Origin: Kappaphycus alvarezii | Lineage: Eukaryota > Rhodophyta > Florideophyceae > Gigartinales > Solieriaceae | Length of the DNA stretch: 64,000 nt | NCBI GenBank assembly: GCA_002205965.3 | Contig: NADL03000523.1 | Coordinates: 1,426,001-1,490,000 of the forward strand | Direction of reading: 5' to 3' | Shown here: positions 43,187-54,744 of the stretch, in pieces | Layout: each line of letters begins with the position of its first letter | How positions within the stretch are numbered: position 1 is the stretch's first letter | Made by a program: the position numbers and the translations under genes | Notes under the pieces: generated by a model | Told to the model about the DNA's origin: nothing | Databases searched by the model: none | Seen by the model: the letters and a program-made list of their open reading frames with translations, nothing else

Positions 43187-44811
43187 TCAGGCATCAGGTG
43201 ATGTGAGAGACAAAGCACGGCGAGATACGGCATGGGTCGTCAGCTCGAGAACGAGGGAGGCGAGGGTGGTGACCAACCGGTGGTATTCATCGGATAGGGT
43301 TTTCCCGCGGCGGAGTGCGAAAAAGGAGGCGACTTTGGCCAGGGCCTCATGGGCAGGTTTGCCGATGGCTCCGTGAGTATCGAATCCAACAGGGTAGAAT
43401 TGGGCTTGTATTGCCCCACAGAGGGCAGCGTAATGCGCAGTTTTCGAGGCTTCAATGGGCAGCGTAGCCCCGCCGGAGGTTTTGCGAGAGTGGGAGATGG
43501 CCCGTGCGGTGTAGGGGCTTGCAATGAAGACGTTCAGTGCGCAGGGACGTGGGGAGAATTCGATGTCATCAATGAGGTTCTCCATTCGGCGGCGTTCCGA
43601 GTACGGGAGGTGGGCTTCGCAGGGGAAGGTGTATTCGAGCTTCGGGCGCAACAGTACAGAAGGGTGTCGGAGGAGGGTACACAGTTTGTCTCGGTTGTCT
43701 GGAAAACCGTTGGATAGATCGGATATATCTTCCAAGAGTAAAACACCCAAACCCTTCCCCGTTTGTCTCGAAGGTGGTTGTGGCGTCGGAGTAATCCCTC
43801 CATCGCTGGGCAGTGGATAGCATTTCTCCAGAGTGGGTCGAGGAGGGGCGGGGGTCGTAAAATGGGCCAAATCGAAAGTTGCCTGGGACGAAAGCCAATT
43901 TTCGGGCAACTCAAAATCACCGCACATTTTGCCGTTTTCCAAACCACTTGATATTCTGCCCTCTGATTGAAAGTTGGCAATCGTGCAAGGAAGGTTTGGG
44001 TAAGAGCTCTGACCGAACCACCATGCTTCGGTCTTTAGCATGTTGATGTGGATGCCGTATGGACGTCCTTCGGTCGCTATCATGTGGAGGAGTCGAGGCG
44101 CGTCGGGTGAGGGGAGATTGATGTTTCCGCTGTCAGCGTAACAAGCGTGGGTCACAGTGTTTGGGAAAGATCGCTGCAGCCTTTGGAGAAACGGGTGGAT
44201 GCCGAGAGGGTAGAGGTGCATGGCTAGAGGGTCGCCTTGGTGGGTCCCTGTCTTGGATAGTAGTGTTGAGGGGCCAAAGTACAGGTGGGAGGGGCTACCA
44301 TAGGTGAAATGCACGAATCGGGCGGCGTCCGGGGCGAGTTCGGAAACTTGCTGAAAGATGCAATGCCACTAGACGATGTTAAAGGCGTTGTTCAGGTCGA
44401 TCTTCAGAAGGGGCAGGTCCTGCTCGCGATGTGGAGATGCAGATGTGCGGAAGGCGTGGATAATGGCTTCAATAATGTTCTTGGAGCCTACGGCATATTG
44501 GAGGGGACGGAGGTGGGATAAGAAGAGCGGGTCAGTGCTAACGCGAGCGGCGAGGAGACGTGCAACAAATCGCCGGTACAGCACCCCGATGGCAATCGGC
44601 CGAAGGCGGTAGTGGTCTAGGCTGTCCTTGGGGAGTGCAATAAGCGATGCACCGGAGAGGGAGGGCTGAAAGGAGGCCGAAATATCGCCGTTGGCTAGCT
44701 TGTTGACAAAACCGCCGGTAAACGAGGAGAGAGCACTGGCAAGTGGTTCTGCGCCGGCCGGAGCGTGGGCGAGGATGCGAAGAATAGAAGGACGTAGACC
44801 ATCGGGCTAAC
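43187..44811 (-). pseudogene. Second non-LTR reverse transcriptase (5'-truncated)
   Basis: The minus strand begins at DGLRPSILRILAHA and shows RPIAIGVLYRR, LQYAVGSKNIIEAI, LLKIDLNNAFNIV (motif A), a stop at about 44370, then KTGTHQGDPLAMHLYPL (motif B) and THACYADSGNI. Motif C is YADS; the second catalytic aspartate is serine. A 67-bp tail copy is inserted at 43694-43760. Removing it with one duplication rejoins HNHLRDK to LCTLLRHPSV. It is more like generic HQGDPLG-type elements than family A. No REL domain was found after 43187. Confidence 0.75.
43694..43760 (+). repeat. Type A 3'-tail microcopy inside the second RT
   Basis: 67 bp from GTTGTCTGGAAAACC to CCCAAACCCTTCCCC, with a perfect 10-bp duplication GTTTGTCTCG at 43684-43693 and 43761-43770. 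The 77-bp net gain shifts the host frame. Confidence 0.9.
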
Positions 44812-44883
44812 GATTATTGTGCGTACTGTATAACTGTATTTCTCCTCGGCCAGCCCGCGACTGCTTCATGTAGCGCTAGAAAC

Positions 44884-44928
44884 AGCTAGCCATCACGTTC
44901 AAATATTAACACCCCAAATTTTCCTCCT
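44884..44928 (+). repeat. 3'-tail copy
   Basis: TTAACACCCCAAATTTTCCTCC with similar flank to the copy 3 tail. Lies just outside the 5' end of the second RT. Confidence 0.45.
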
Positions 44929-44998
44929 AGGACTTAAACCTACAGTGCCATCGCATTGAACGAACTCCACTATTCCTCCCCGGTGCGGGAACCTTGTC

Positions 44999-45046
44999 AG
45001 GGGCAAAATTTAGGGTAGTTTAGTATTTGGAAAGTAGGATCAGTTC
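44999..45046 (-). repeat. Diverged 3'-tail copy
   Basis: The minus strand reads CTTTCCAAATACTAAACTAC then CCTAAATTTTGCCCC. Alignable to type A tails over about 45 bp. Confidence 0.4.
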
Positions 45047-45136
45047 GTACAGGTTAGTGTTTTATTGCTCGATAGTTGAAGCTAGTTGCTTCCAGGAGGA
45101 TTTGATAGAAAAGATACAGGTTCTCTACAAACAAAA

Positions 45137-45540
45137 TGATAGTAAGGGAAATGTTTGGGCGTTTTATTCCTGGAAGATATAGTCGACTTCATAGAGGGGG
45201 GAATGATGGGGTAGGTTACTTTGTCGTCTGATATTTCCAGCGGGGGGAATATAAACGGAGTTTGGAGAGAAGGAAAGGAGAAAACATAAACGAGTCTGCC
45301 CCTCCGAGACACTGTGACTACAGTATATCGACGGGCCGAGGCAGGCGAGGAGTCCTGCCGCATTAGACAGTACAGCTTGCGCTGCGTGTCTACGGATGAG
45401 GACCATTTCGGCTCTCGCAAAGCTCTGTATTGCCCTCGTGGCCACATTTGCTGGCAATTCTGCGACGAACGCGTATGCCTCTATAAACGACTGGAATGAC
45501 GCCGTCAGATCCCTTGAGGACCCGTTGGATAGCAGCAACG
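45137..45540 (-). pseudogene. Family A C-terminus with complete 3' end, copy 6
   Basis: EAYAFVAELPANVATRAI, VLIRRHAAQAVLSNAAG and LLACL match the other copies. A 3' UTR follows, containing the type C block (45205-45275), then the tail AATAAAACGCCCAAACATTT at 45137-45190. This copy therefore carries both tail types in series. Confidence 0.6.
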
Positions 45541-45559
45541 GGCATGCTGTGTTGGGGGG

Positions 45560-45790
45560 GGGACTTTATTAATTGGTGGTAAATCTTTACGAGTTGTACA
45601 GTGTGGCACAGAAGCGTGCGGAGGGTATTCATAAATAAACTACGGATGCGGGCGGCGGGTAGAAACCTGTCGCGCCTGCATTATTTGGAGACTAAACGCA
45701 AAACGGGTAACGAAGTCGCGGAGCTCGAAACGGATAAGGGGGAGTTAGTTGTATTGGACATTGCTGTATTAGACATTGCTGGCGCTTGAC
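45560..45790 (-). pseudogene. Family B C-terminal fragment 2
   Basis: About 175 bp (45575-45750) match 14565-14735 at about 80%. LPVLRLVSK, RIRSLFMNTLRTLLCHTVQL and KIYH are shared. A C-run near 45550 after TTAATAAAGT may be its tail. Confidence 0.45.
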
Positions 45791-46298
45791 TTCGTGGACC
45801 TAAAACTCGTACTTGGGTAATTGAAATCGGTGTGGTTTCCGGAGATGTGCATTCTGTGGATTTACCGTACTTGCTATGAAAAAGCTATTTCTAATTAAAC
45901 CCCTTATTTTCAGCAATCCTGCACGAAAGCATCTGCTTGATTGCGCAATAGTAATGATGCTGCTAGCGCCCCATGGCGCAAAGGCCTGGGAATACGCAGG
46001 AGAAGTCAACCTACAGTCTGCTCGAGAAGGCGATGATTGATAAAAGGACCAACTACTGGACAACATGGCAATCCAATCGATGCTAGTCAAGAATGTTTCT
46101 CACACATGAATCTGAGCTTATTTTCCACCTACCATTTTCTTGTTTATGCCTTTTACCAGGAGACAATTTTCTTCAACTGGTATATATTTCAATATGCAGC
46201 GGCGCCTGTGATCCTTCTCTTCATTCAACATCAACAATTGCAGTTGAAACACACCCAAAACAGCACGCCGCAAAATCTGCTAGGAAAGAAGTTTGAAG

Positions 46299-46598
46299 AT
46301 GGTGGCCTCGCAATGCTCCATGTTTTTGCTCTTTGCCAGTCTCGTCGTCATCAAGTTGTTGATAATTACCTCGACCGGAGTGCCAGCCCCAACCAAGAGT
46401 TACATCGAAAACTTCACCAGTGTGCGCCCGCCATTGCCGTGTCGTTCCAGGTGCCCAGTTGGTCGAAGGTGCCGTAATGGAGCTGGAATTTGCGTCTTTG
46501 TACCCGAACGGTGCGGGACGGTGTCGTCCAACCTTCTGTCTTGTCAATTAGCGTGGAAAGCGTGGACGCGCTCTCATTTTTCCCTCCAAGTGGTGTGA
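46299..46598 (+). CDS. Possible small secreted cysteine-rich protein
   Basis: 99 codons from ATG in a favourable context (AAGATGG). Residues 1-28 have the shape of a signal peptide: short polar start, hydrophobic core (FLLFASLVV, then LLIITSTG) and a small-residue end (GVPA), though a lysine sits inside the core. The mature part would have six cysteines, five of them clustered as CX3CX5CX6CX6C (residues 48-72). GC content rises over the ORF. No homologue is recognised, no intron or poly(A) signal is evident, and the last 25 residues look random, so an unrecognised splice site is possible. Function unknown. Confidence 0.35.
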   Translation: MVASQCSMFLLFASLVVIKLLIITSTGVPAPTKSYIENFTSVRPPLPCRSRCPVGRRCRNGAGICVFVPERCGTVSSNLLSCQLAWKAWTRSHFSLQVV

Positions 46599-46929
46599 TG
46601 TGTCTCTGCCTTTAGTGCTCCGTCGTTCCATGCAGGTGATGTGTATTTGCTTCAATTTAGTGATGAAACAATTCGAACAGGGATGCGTATAGAGTGGATA
46701 TGCTCACACCATCACTATGCGGCGAAAATCAGCCAATATATATGGACGGTCCTCGAAAGTTCCCGAGGATATTCAGTTTGGTAACTAGAAAACATGCAGT
46801 ACGTTACTTTGCAGGACTAGGTATCGGTGGCATGGTATACTTTCAGTAAAATTCGTCAACCTTCTAGCCCAACCTGTGCCAGAGTCGAACACGGCGACAT
46901 TTCAGTTGATTTACTGCGAGCGGAAAGTA

Positions 46930-47240
46930 AGGTGAAATTCCCGTCAGCCTGTGCAGAGTGAAGACGTTCAATCCACTCATGACCCTCAACTCAGCCCAGA
47001 CGGAGAAGAAATGGAAATACCAAGGGTTCTCGCTGAACTAGTATGGAATAGCAGGCTAGTTCCAGTCCCCACCCCAACGCTCGGAGGCTGACATCCGGCG
47101 GAGGTCGTCCTCGTTGAGGAGCTTTTGAGAACCGCCGCCAGTCGTGGGATAGAAGAGAATTCAAAGGAGGGGAAGGCTTTGGTGATTAAATTATTATTAT
47201 TTATTAATTTAGAGAAGGTGGTTGTTAACCAAAAGAGGAG
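46930..47240 (+). pseudogene. Family A C-terminal fragment, copy 7
   Basis: VKTFNPLMTLNSAQTEKKWK and LVPVPTPTLGG align with copy 3 NTFNSLISLNAARAAKCRK and LVPVPISTLGG. Broken frames; the rest degrades into AT-rich sequence. Confidence 0.5.
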
Positions 47241-47539
47241 TACCAAAAAAATGAACAGCGGACAGGGAGAGCTTTATTACTGCCTGGCGTAAGGCCAGAC
47301 GATTTCGAAGATGCAAGGTATTCCTTCACAGCAACACTCCGCATTGGCTGTAACCTCCAATGGGGCTTATTTGCTTGCTTGTTTCCCTTCTACTCTCTGG
47401 TAGAATTTAGTGCCATCAGCGCCTGCCGCAACATTTCATGTATATGCGCAACACCGTACAGTTTGACTGGATATCAGCCAGCTTATCTGTTACAGTAAAT
47501 GAACCCTTCGACATACCCCTCTGCTCCTTGCAATGTACA

Positions 47540-47770
47540 TGATGGCAGCACGGTCCATAGGAGGTAACCTTGCGTTCATACTCCGCAGCAATTGCGCGAT
47601 GTCTGGAAGGAGACCTGAGCGTCCTGCAGTTCCAAGAGGGCCTGCACAGGGCCACGGAAGTGCAGACCCGTGGTCTGTTCTCTCCTTTCCTTCTCTTCAA
47701 ACTCCGTTAAGGAGCCCCCCGCAACAAGTGTCAGACAACGAAATAAACTACCACATCAGTCCCCCTTTCC
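47540..47770 (+). pseudogene. Family A 3' end with type C tail
   Basis: 47681-47770 matches the 3' UTR block of copy 6 (CTCCTTTCCTTCTCT ... ATAAACTACCACATCAG ... CCCCCTTTCC). Upstream bases are compatible with a degraded C-terminus, but the frame is not convincing. Confidence 0.4.
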
Positions 47771-48088
47771 TTTCAAGTATCCTTCTCCTTGATAGTGATT
47801 CTTTTCGTCCTCTCGGGTTATTTGATTTTATTCAACCGTAAAAATCTTTTTCCGTAATCAAGATTTCACTTTCCAATTTTCGCCAAGAATTATCCTTTCA
47901 AAAGCGATTTCACTACTTTCCAATACGAGACTAATTTTCGCCCATTTTTATTCAGCAGGTATCCCTATCTGAGCCTGTTTATGCTAGTTAAATCCGTCGG
48001 AGGCAGGCTAAAATTTATCCACGGCCCTCTAACGAAAACCACTCAACGAATTTAGGCCCCTTTGCTAGTGTCTATTCGACCATGCACT

Positions 48089-48510
48089 GTCCTCATATGA
48101 GGCACACTTTGTCCTCATATGAGGACAATTTCCGTTACATTTTGGAAAGGGAAATGTTTTGGAAGCCCGAAATTTTTACTGGAAAAAAGGTTTTTTATGT
48201 TTAGTTACAGTACAGTAATTTTTACTGTACATGCGCTCGTTTCTGAAACCCCCCACGATAATACGAACTATTTTACCTTCCAAAATGAAGTCGTTTTCAC
48301 AACTTCTTGCGAAGAGCGGAAGCTGGTGAGGGAAAATTGGTCTAGCCTTCACCGAGGTCAACAATCTTGAAAAGTTTGTTTTGATCGGCCATCTACACTC
48401 ATGAACTAATGCGGAGGGACAAGAAATGCGCTGAGGTAAAAAAGTTTTGTATTGAAAAAGAAGTGCTGAAAGTAGTCCTCATATGAGGACAAATGTCCTC
48501 ATATGAGGAC
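48089..48510 (+). mobile_element. Palindrome-capped MITE-like element, copy 2
   Basis: 422 bp. Each end carries two copies of the palindrome GTCCTCATATGAGGAC: 48089-48102 (truncated) and 48111-48126 on the left, 48475-48490 and 48495-48510 on the right. The interior matches 30674-31006. A perfect 9-bp stem GTACAGTAA-TTT-TTACTGTAC lies near 48206-48226. No ORF above 83 codons, so non-autonomous if mobile. No target duplication is evident. Confidence 0.7.
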
Positions 48511-48789
48511 AACGGTCCAATAGACACTAGACGACACAAGCGGGATACCCCCGTCTCGCAGCATTTGCAGGTCCTGCCATCCTTGCCCCATCATGGAATT
48601 CCCTTTATTCCCCTTCGAGCCAAGCCGACGTCTAAGACTACCTCCGTCCACAAACAAGAGAGCACCAGGCAGAGTTTTTAGCTCGTCATATGACAGAGAT
48701 AGAAGCACGGTACGCAGTAAGGGGTTACTCGGAATAGAAAGACGGTAAAGCAGAGTACTGTTCGCGAGGTGGGAGGCTCTGGAGCTGGT

Positions 48790-48975
48790 CTACTACATAC
48801 AAGAAGAAAAAGGACGAAAACGAGTCTAATGATGAAGATGAGCGGGTCGAGGAGTTTGGGGATGAAGAAAGGGATGTCGAACTGGGAAACATGGGAAGTG
48901 AAGGAATTAAATGTGTGTATCCGCTGTTCCGGGCAATGGATCAGCTTGGAGGAGCACTAGGTGAGCTTTATTAGT
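48790..48975 (+). other. Acidic open stretch, unknown
   Basis: About 60 codons rich in Glu and Asp (ESNDEDERVEEFGDEERD) followed by KCVYPLFRAMDQLGGALGEL and a stop. It reads like coding relic but no family is recognised. Confidence 0.25.
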
Positions 48976-51900
48976 TGCTCGAAGGGATAGGCAGTCATGA
49001 GACACACACGGGAATAATTAAGGAATAAATAGGCACTTATGATGTCTTGCACGAAGTTCTAGGTTCTGATCTAGAAAATTGAAATTAAAAAGAATAGGTT
49101 TAAAAGTTACTATCAAGTATGCTCTGTAAAATTTAGTGCATCAACTTTAAACCTTTTCCCCGTTTCTGGAGCTTTTTTTAGTTTTTACCGAGATATTAGT
49201 TCTAAAGTAGTCTTTACAAAATTAATTAATTGCTTTATGCATGGAAAAAAGGCAAATTTAGAGTCAATTAGAATTGAAAACATTCGATCAGCTCTCAATC
49301 TCTAAGAGAGATGGAAGATATTGCTCCTTTAAACTTATTTACTAAAGTAATGATTCTTCTTTCACTACCACTATTCGCATTTGTCCATTGGCTTCTACTG
49401 TAGAGCTTCAGTGAACTGTAACAATTCTCATATCGGGTACCTGGTGGTTTTTTCCGTTGACGCATTTTTCGCTTTCCGAACCCATTCCTGATTTGGAAGG
49501 GAACATTTTGGGTGCTTTTTTTTCTTAGGAAACATATTATGATCTATCCAAAGTAAACACTCGATGCAAACAGAGTCAAGAAGAACAGCATTCCAAAATA
49601 GTAAAGCGGAAGATTTTACCTTCTCTAAAATGCCAATATCAGACCATTTATTAGAAAATTCGCAGTGAGCATGAAGGATGTTTCTGTATGCCTTGCATGA
49701 AACCAATAGGTACACAGCTATGGTGAGGAGCGGCATTTAATCTAATAAAATTGCTCATGATCTCATCAGCAATGCTCGAAACATCTCCCTCCTGAAGTTA
49801 ATTCAGAGCGCAAAAATTTTAATGGCTTTTGAGATAGAAAGATTAGGGAATAGATTAGGCTCTGTATCATTGAAATGTAGGATTAATTGCGAGCAAAAGC
49901 TCTGAAACAACAAATAACCCAATTTTAGCCCAATGAAACTCGGAGTTCAGTCGCAGGCGATGAATGGAATGTCTTCAGGGCTGATTAGTGATAGGTTCTT
50001 CTGGAAAGAAGTCCAAAACTATAATCTGTAGTCGAATGAGTTTGTTTTGAGAACCTGTCGATAGATCATATATACATTCTGCAAGCAATAGTCGGAAACT
50101 TTTCCACCCTGTCAGTAACGAAGCGCGTGACTGATGCCCCTCGTGAAAAGTTTCCCCTAACGGAATCTTGAAACAGATATCTCAACTCTTTTCATCTTCA
50201 AAACTGTGCATGACCTGCTCTGTTATATATTTTCGGTGTACTTTTTATGGCTCTCCTTTACTTTGCCTAAAGGGCTATGTTACAGCTGATGCAATTCATA
50301 AGTTATCAAATTTATTGCCTTTGGTTTTTTAAGACTACCAGTCGTCCTTGATCAGAATTTTCCAGGCCATGGCAAATTTGAGCAACAAAAAATTTTTTTA
50401 CTTTTCAGCTTACTTTGAAGTTTGCAAAAAGACAAGTATATTAAGCTTTAATTGTCAACCATCATAGAAATAAAACGTAGCGAGAATATATTTGTTCTGT
50501 ACCTTCAAATTCCAATATTATTCGCTATCCTACACTTGCAAAACTTCCCTTCTACTCATAATTGTTTCCATCATTTTCATGAGAAAAATCATCTCGATAA
50601 GCCCGATGTGCTTCAGAGTATTTCTAAAAATTCTCGAAAAAATTTATTCTCTAGTCAGAAAATAAAATTAGATACTAACATGTAGGACGTCATTAGCCAG
50701 GAACTGATGTTTAAATTCAAATTTGCTTTCACATTTAGAGACGACCGAGGTATGAAAATCTGACAGAAACCATCTTCCTATCACCTAAAGGAATCATGGA
50801 CAATCGATCAGTCAAATAATCATCGAGATATTAGTTGAATTTATATCGTAACGTTTTCACCAAAGAGTATCTCTTGCGCAAAGTTTCAATGCAAACAACT
50901 CTGACTCTTTTCAGTTCTGAGCAACAACCGATAATGCAGCCAATATTCGAGTCTTTGGAGTATTTCGCAGTTTAAGCAAAAAGGAGTTTAAAGAATATTC
51001 ATCAACGATACATTTTTATAGGTCATTCGCGACTGAAACGACTTGAATTAGAATCCAGTGGACAATTACAACGGAATAACGATAATTATTGCCGATAACG
51101 TGCAGCTCGTTCCTCTCAACTGAAATTGAGTCGGGCTTTGCCTACCTTGCTAATTAGGGCAGTCAGTATGATTTTTCTCATTGATAGCTATCAATCGTAA
51201 CTAGCTATGAATCTAGTACTTTTTGATTGTTTTTCGGATTCAAAAGATCTTTTAGAGGAAATTTTGATATTATTACTTCAATTGAAGGCTAAAAATTGAA
51301 TATAAAACTCACTGCAGCAAAGTAATGACCCTCTGTCCGAAATATCCTGCAAAATATATGCGAACGTTTTCTTTGCCGGAATGCAAACAAAAGTTCCAAA
51401 TCTTTTTGATACTTCAAATTTTCTAGATCTGCATTGAAGTGAACTCTGATGCGTAGTCCAAATCTGTAGGTGCAGAAATGTTTATTCTCGATGAAACTGC
51501 CTCAAATACGTATCTGCTTGGAGAACAACATCACATATGCTCACTTCAACTTACAGAGGTGCTACTAAGATTATAGTAAGAGAAAATGAGAGCTTTCAAT
51601 TTTTTAGAAAAATATTGGTATATGTCGTACTTTCTGTAGGAAATATCATATTTTTACATGAACAAAGGACACGGCAAGCGACAAAGCGAGATTTTTAGTG
51701 TCAAAAAGGACGAATAAAAGACACTAATACCTTTGAATGAAATGGAAATGAAATTGACGGAAGCAAAAGTCGATCAGGGAGGCCTTTCTACTTTTTCTTG
51801 CTCAATCTCTGAAATTAGATAAGAATAAAGGAATGAATAGATGCTTTCGTTGATAAATCTAACGATGTTAAAATAGAACTTAAAACAATTGCTGACTTGA

Positions 51901-54744
51901 GGTATCTTGGATGTCCATATATATATACCTATTCGGAAGCAGAATGCAGAAAGTAAGAAAAGAGAAACCAAAGATGTAAAAGTTTCAGGTATGGCTACTG
52001 CTAAAATTACGAGGCCTTCATCATGCCCTGTATAATTTTTTATAACAACTTATCACAAAATGTTTTGGGCTGATGCAGCGAATAGATTGTTGGAAATGTA
52101 GAAGTTGCGACAACTGCGAAGACAGGTAGATTTGAGGATATCCTTGAACTGAAATCTATAGGTCAAATAACACAATAGGATGCAATAAGCTAAAATAATT
52201 CAATATTCTCAGACAATTGAGCTATCAAAGTCGTCGAAAGAATATACTATCACAATATTCATTTTCTAGCTCTCTGTACTTTGAAGAATTTAAAGGTTTA
52301 GTGTCTGGAAAGTAATGTGGCGATTTTTTCTGTAATCATCGACCGTCCGTTACTTCGAATTTTTCTTTTTGAAACGGAACATTTTTAAAAGTATAGTGAG
52401 AATTGATGATACTGATCGCAGTTACCTGATACAATCGCCTAAGATAATGTGCAATATGGCCGTGCTAGTCGATAAAAACAACTGATCTTTAACATCTAAG
52501 TGGATGGCTACAATACTCTCTGACTCGATATACGTCGTTTGAGATCTTTTTTAATCCACTTTCTTTGACTTCCTAGTCATATTTTTGCTTTTGACATCAA
52601 CTGAGGCAAAAATTCGTGCTGATGTTTGATTTCAAAGTTCTGCACCGGTTATTTAGAATGGGTAGGAGCAATTCAGTTTTGATTACGGGAGTTTGAGCTC
52701 ACCTACCGCAAATGTCAAAAATTTCTGTTTTTGATTGATCTTGATGATGTTGGTAATGTTTTGCATGAAAAATCACCACACCTTTATAGATAAGAATATC
52801 TGTCCCACAGAAAAGGTAGACATGTATAAAGTAGACTAGCTGTCGTCATAAAGTACAGTAAAAATAATATCAAATGTATCTATTCGAACTGTTCTCATTA
52901 AATTCGTGTTAGGTTCATGTAGAGGTAGTTAATTGATGCTACTCTGGGTAATAAAAACTTTTCTGTCAATTAATATGAGCTACGTTTCTAATTTCAACTT
53001 TCTACTCTTGGTGTCCATTTTTCCCACCAAAAGAATCGTATTTTCTCTGTGAAGCGATTTTTTGATTTGTTGAGACATAGTAGAATCTATTATGATTCGA
53101 TAAAGAATGGAGTCACTTTTCAAGTTGGTCAAAGCTTTAGCGGGATTGGACTTAGAGCAAATAGGTTGATCATCGAGTACTCTGTCAACATCTCGGAAAT
53201 CTTCACGGTAGCAAGAAAATCCATGGGATGTCAGCAGTCCTAGTTTCCCTAGTGGTAATCTCAAAAAAGACAATCCATTTGCAAACATGTTAATAGGGAC
53301 AGGTCGTGACAAAAATCTTTGTAAGTAATGTTTCAAAGTGTTATAAATGTCAAAAGTGCCAGCGAATACCACACATCTACTACAATGAATAGATATGATC
53401 ACAAGTTTACACGTATGTGATGAACAGTACAGAGGTTGAAATTTGAAAGTCTTATCAGGAAAAGAAAAAAATGTACTTAGCTTGAGCAAATCCGTCAATT
53501 TTCGTTGCAAACAATGAATGATAATTATGATGAAACTGAAGTGAGTTAATATCAACCATTTGGAACTTGATTTCAGTAGAATTGTTATTTGTGAAGATAC
53601 TTTGCGAAATATTGATTCTCTTGATGTGATTTTGGGGGATCTTTTCTGAGCAAATATTCAATAGATCTATATTTTAAGCGAATAATATTGAAGTATAAGG
53701 TACAGTGTAAGATATTTAAGCGACTATAAACGTTTTCATGTCTATGAGATAAAATTTCATCAGAATTATGTATCTTAGGTCACTAAATATATTTAAAGTG
53801 ATGTCCTCCAAATCAAAAGGCTCCTTTCTCGATCTAAAGTCTAGCGAATTGAATTATACTGTAAATATGTCGTTTCAACGTTAAGAGAGTTTTAACTTAC
53901 CCTGAATTCTTTTCAAATTTTTCATTTTCATTTTGAATTAAACAGTCAATATAAGCCTTAAAAAGCCAGAACGATTCTTTCAAGGTACCTTGAAGAAGGA
54001 TTATCTGATATGTATTGTAGAATTAATTTCTGAGTCATTTCGAGGATGGCCATTCGTGGTTCCTTTTTAGAAACTTTCGAATACCGAAAGTCCATAGAGA
54101 AGTTTTAGAAACTTAAGCATCATATCGCGTTCAAAGAAAAACTCTTTTGGACATCTGACGTAACATGTATCTAGGGATTTTTTACCTCCTTTTTGGATAA
54201 GCTTGGGTAGCTCCAGTTGAGTATATCATGAAACAAAAACAGCAATTCTACGTAATATGCGAATTGAACTTTGAAGATCAGTGCAAGTGCCATATAACGG
54301 ATTTTTTAATTTTACAGAGGTGACCTTGGGAAATAAACCTAGCTTACTATACCTCGCAGTCAGTGTCAAAGTCTTTGACAATGACGAAAAGGCTTCAATT
54401 TAGAATATTAGAGTTACCTGGCGCATCATGTCGGCAAAACAGTTTCCATCTTTCGCGTCCATTGACTCCCATTACCTAACTTACCTTTTTCTTGACCACA
54501 AATGGCAGTACTGAGATCTATAGGATGGAGTATTTCCGTAACGAGAAAAAAAACCGCGGTTTTAGGTTTTTTTTTGAAATGAAATGGTTTCATAACAGAT
54601 TAAAAAATTAGAGGGATAATAGAGCTTAAAGAAGTCAATAGTATTCTACATGTGTTCATAAAGGAACGGTTTGTTTGTTTCCTTTCGAAAATGTCAGTGG
54701 ACAAATCTTCTTTCTCGACATAGATGAATTCTTATCTCCGTAAT
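48976..54744. other. AT-rich, mostly unassigned
   Basis: One diverged tail copy at 49497-49551 is the only supported feature. The longest ORF is a 191-codon minus-strand frame at 52980-53555, AT-rich and without a motif I can name. On the plus strand 53100-53300 gives a GLRANRL/SFSGIG stretch faintly like a copia protease, too weak to call. Confidence 0.3.
49497..49551 (-). repeat. Type A 3'-tail copy, diverged
   Basis: Plus strand GGAACATTTTGGGTGCTTT ... CATATTATGATCTATCCAAAG aligns with the reverse complement of the type A tail over about 50 bp. Confidence 0.5.

Noticed and set aside
43694-43760. Tail repeats as small spliceosomal introns (GT...TTCCAG can be read on one strand)
   Set aside because: Shorter copies lack the putative 3' splice site, target duplications lie outside the would-be intron ends, and several copies are not in genes.
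50049-50105. Another tail copy (GATAGATCATATATACATTC...)
   Set aside because: Only the hairpin side resembles the tail; the end block is too weak to support.
52980-53555. 191-codon minus-strand ORF as a gene
   Set aside because: AT-rich, no motif recognised, no supporting context. Kept only as part of an unassigned stretch.
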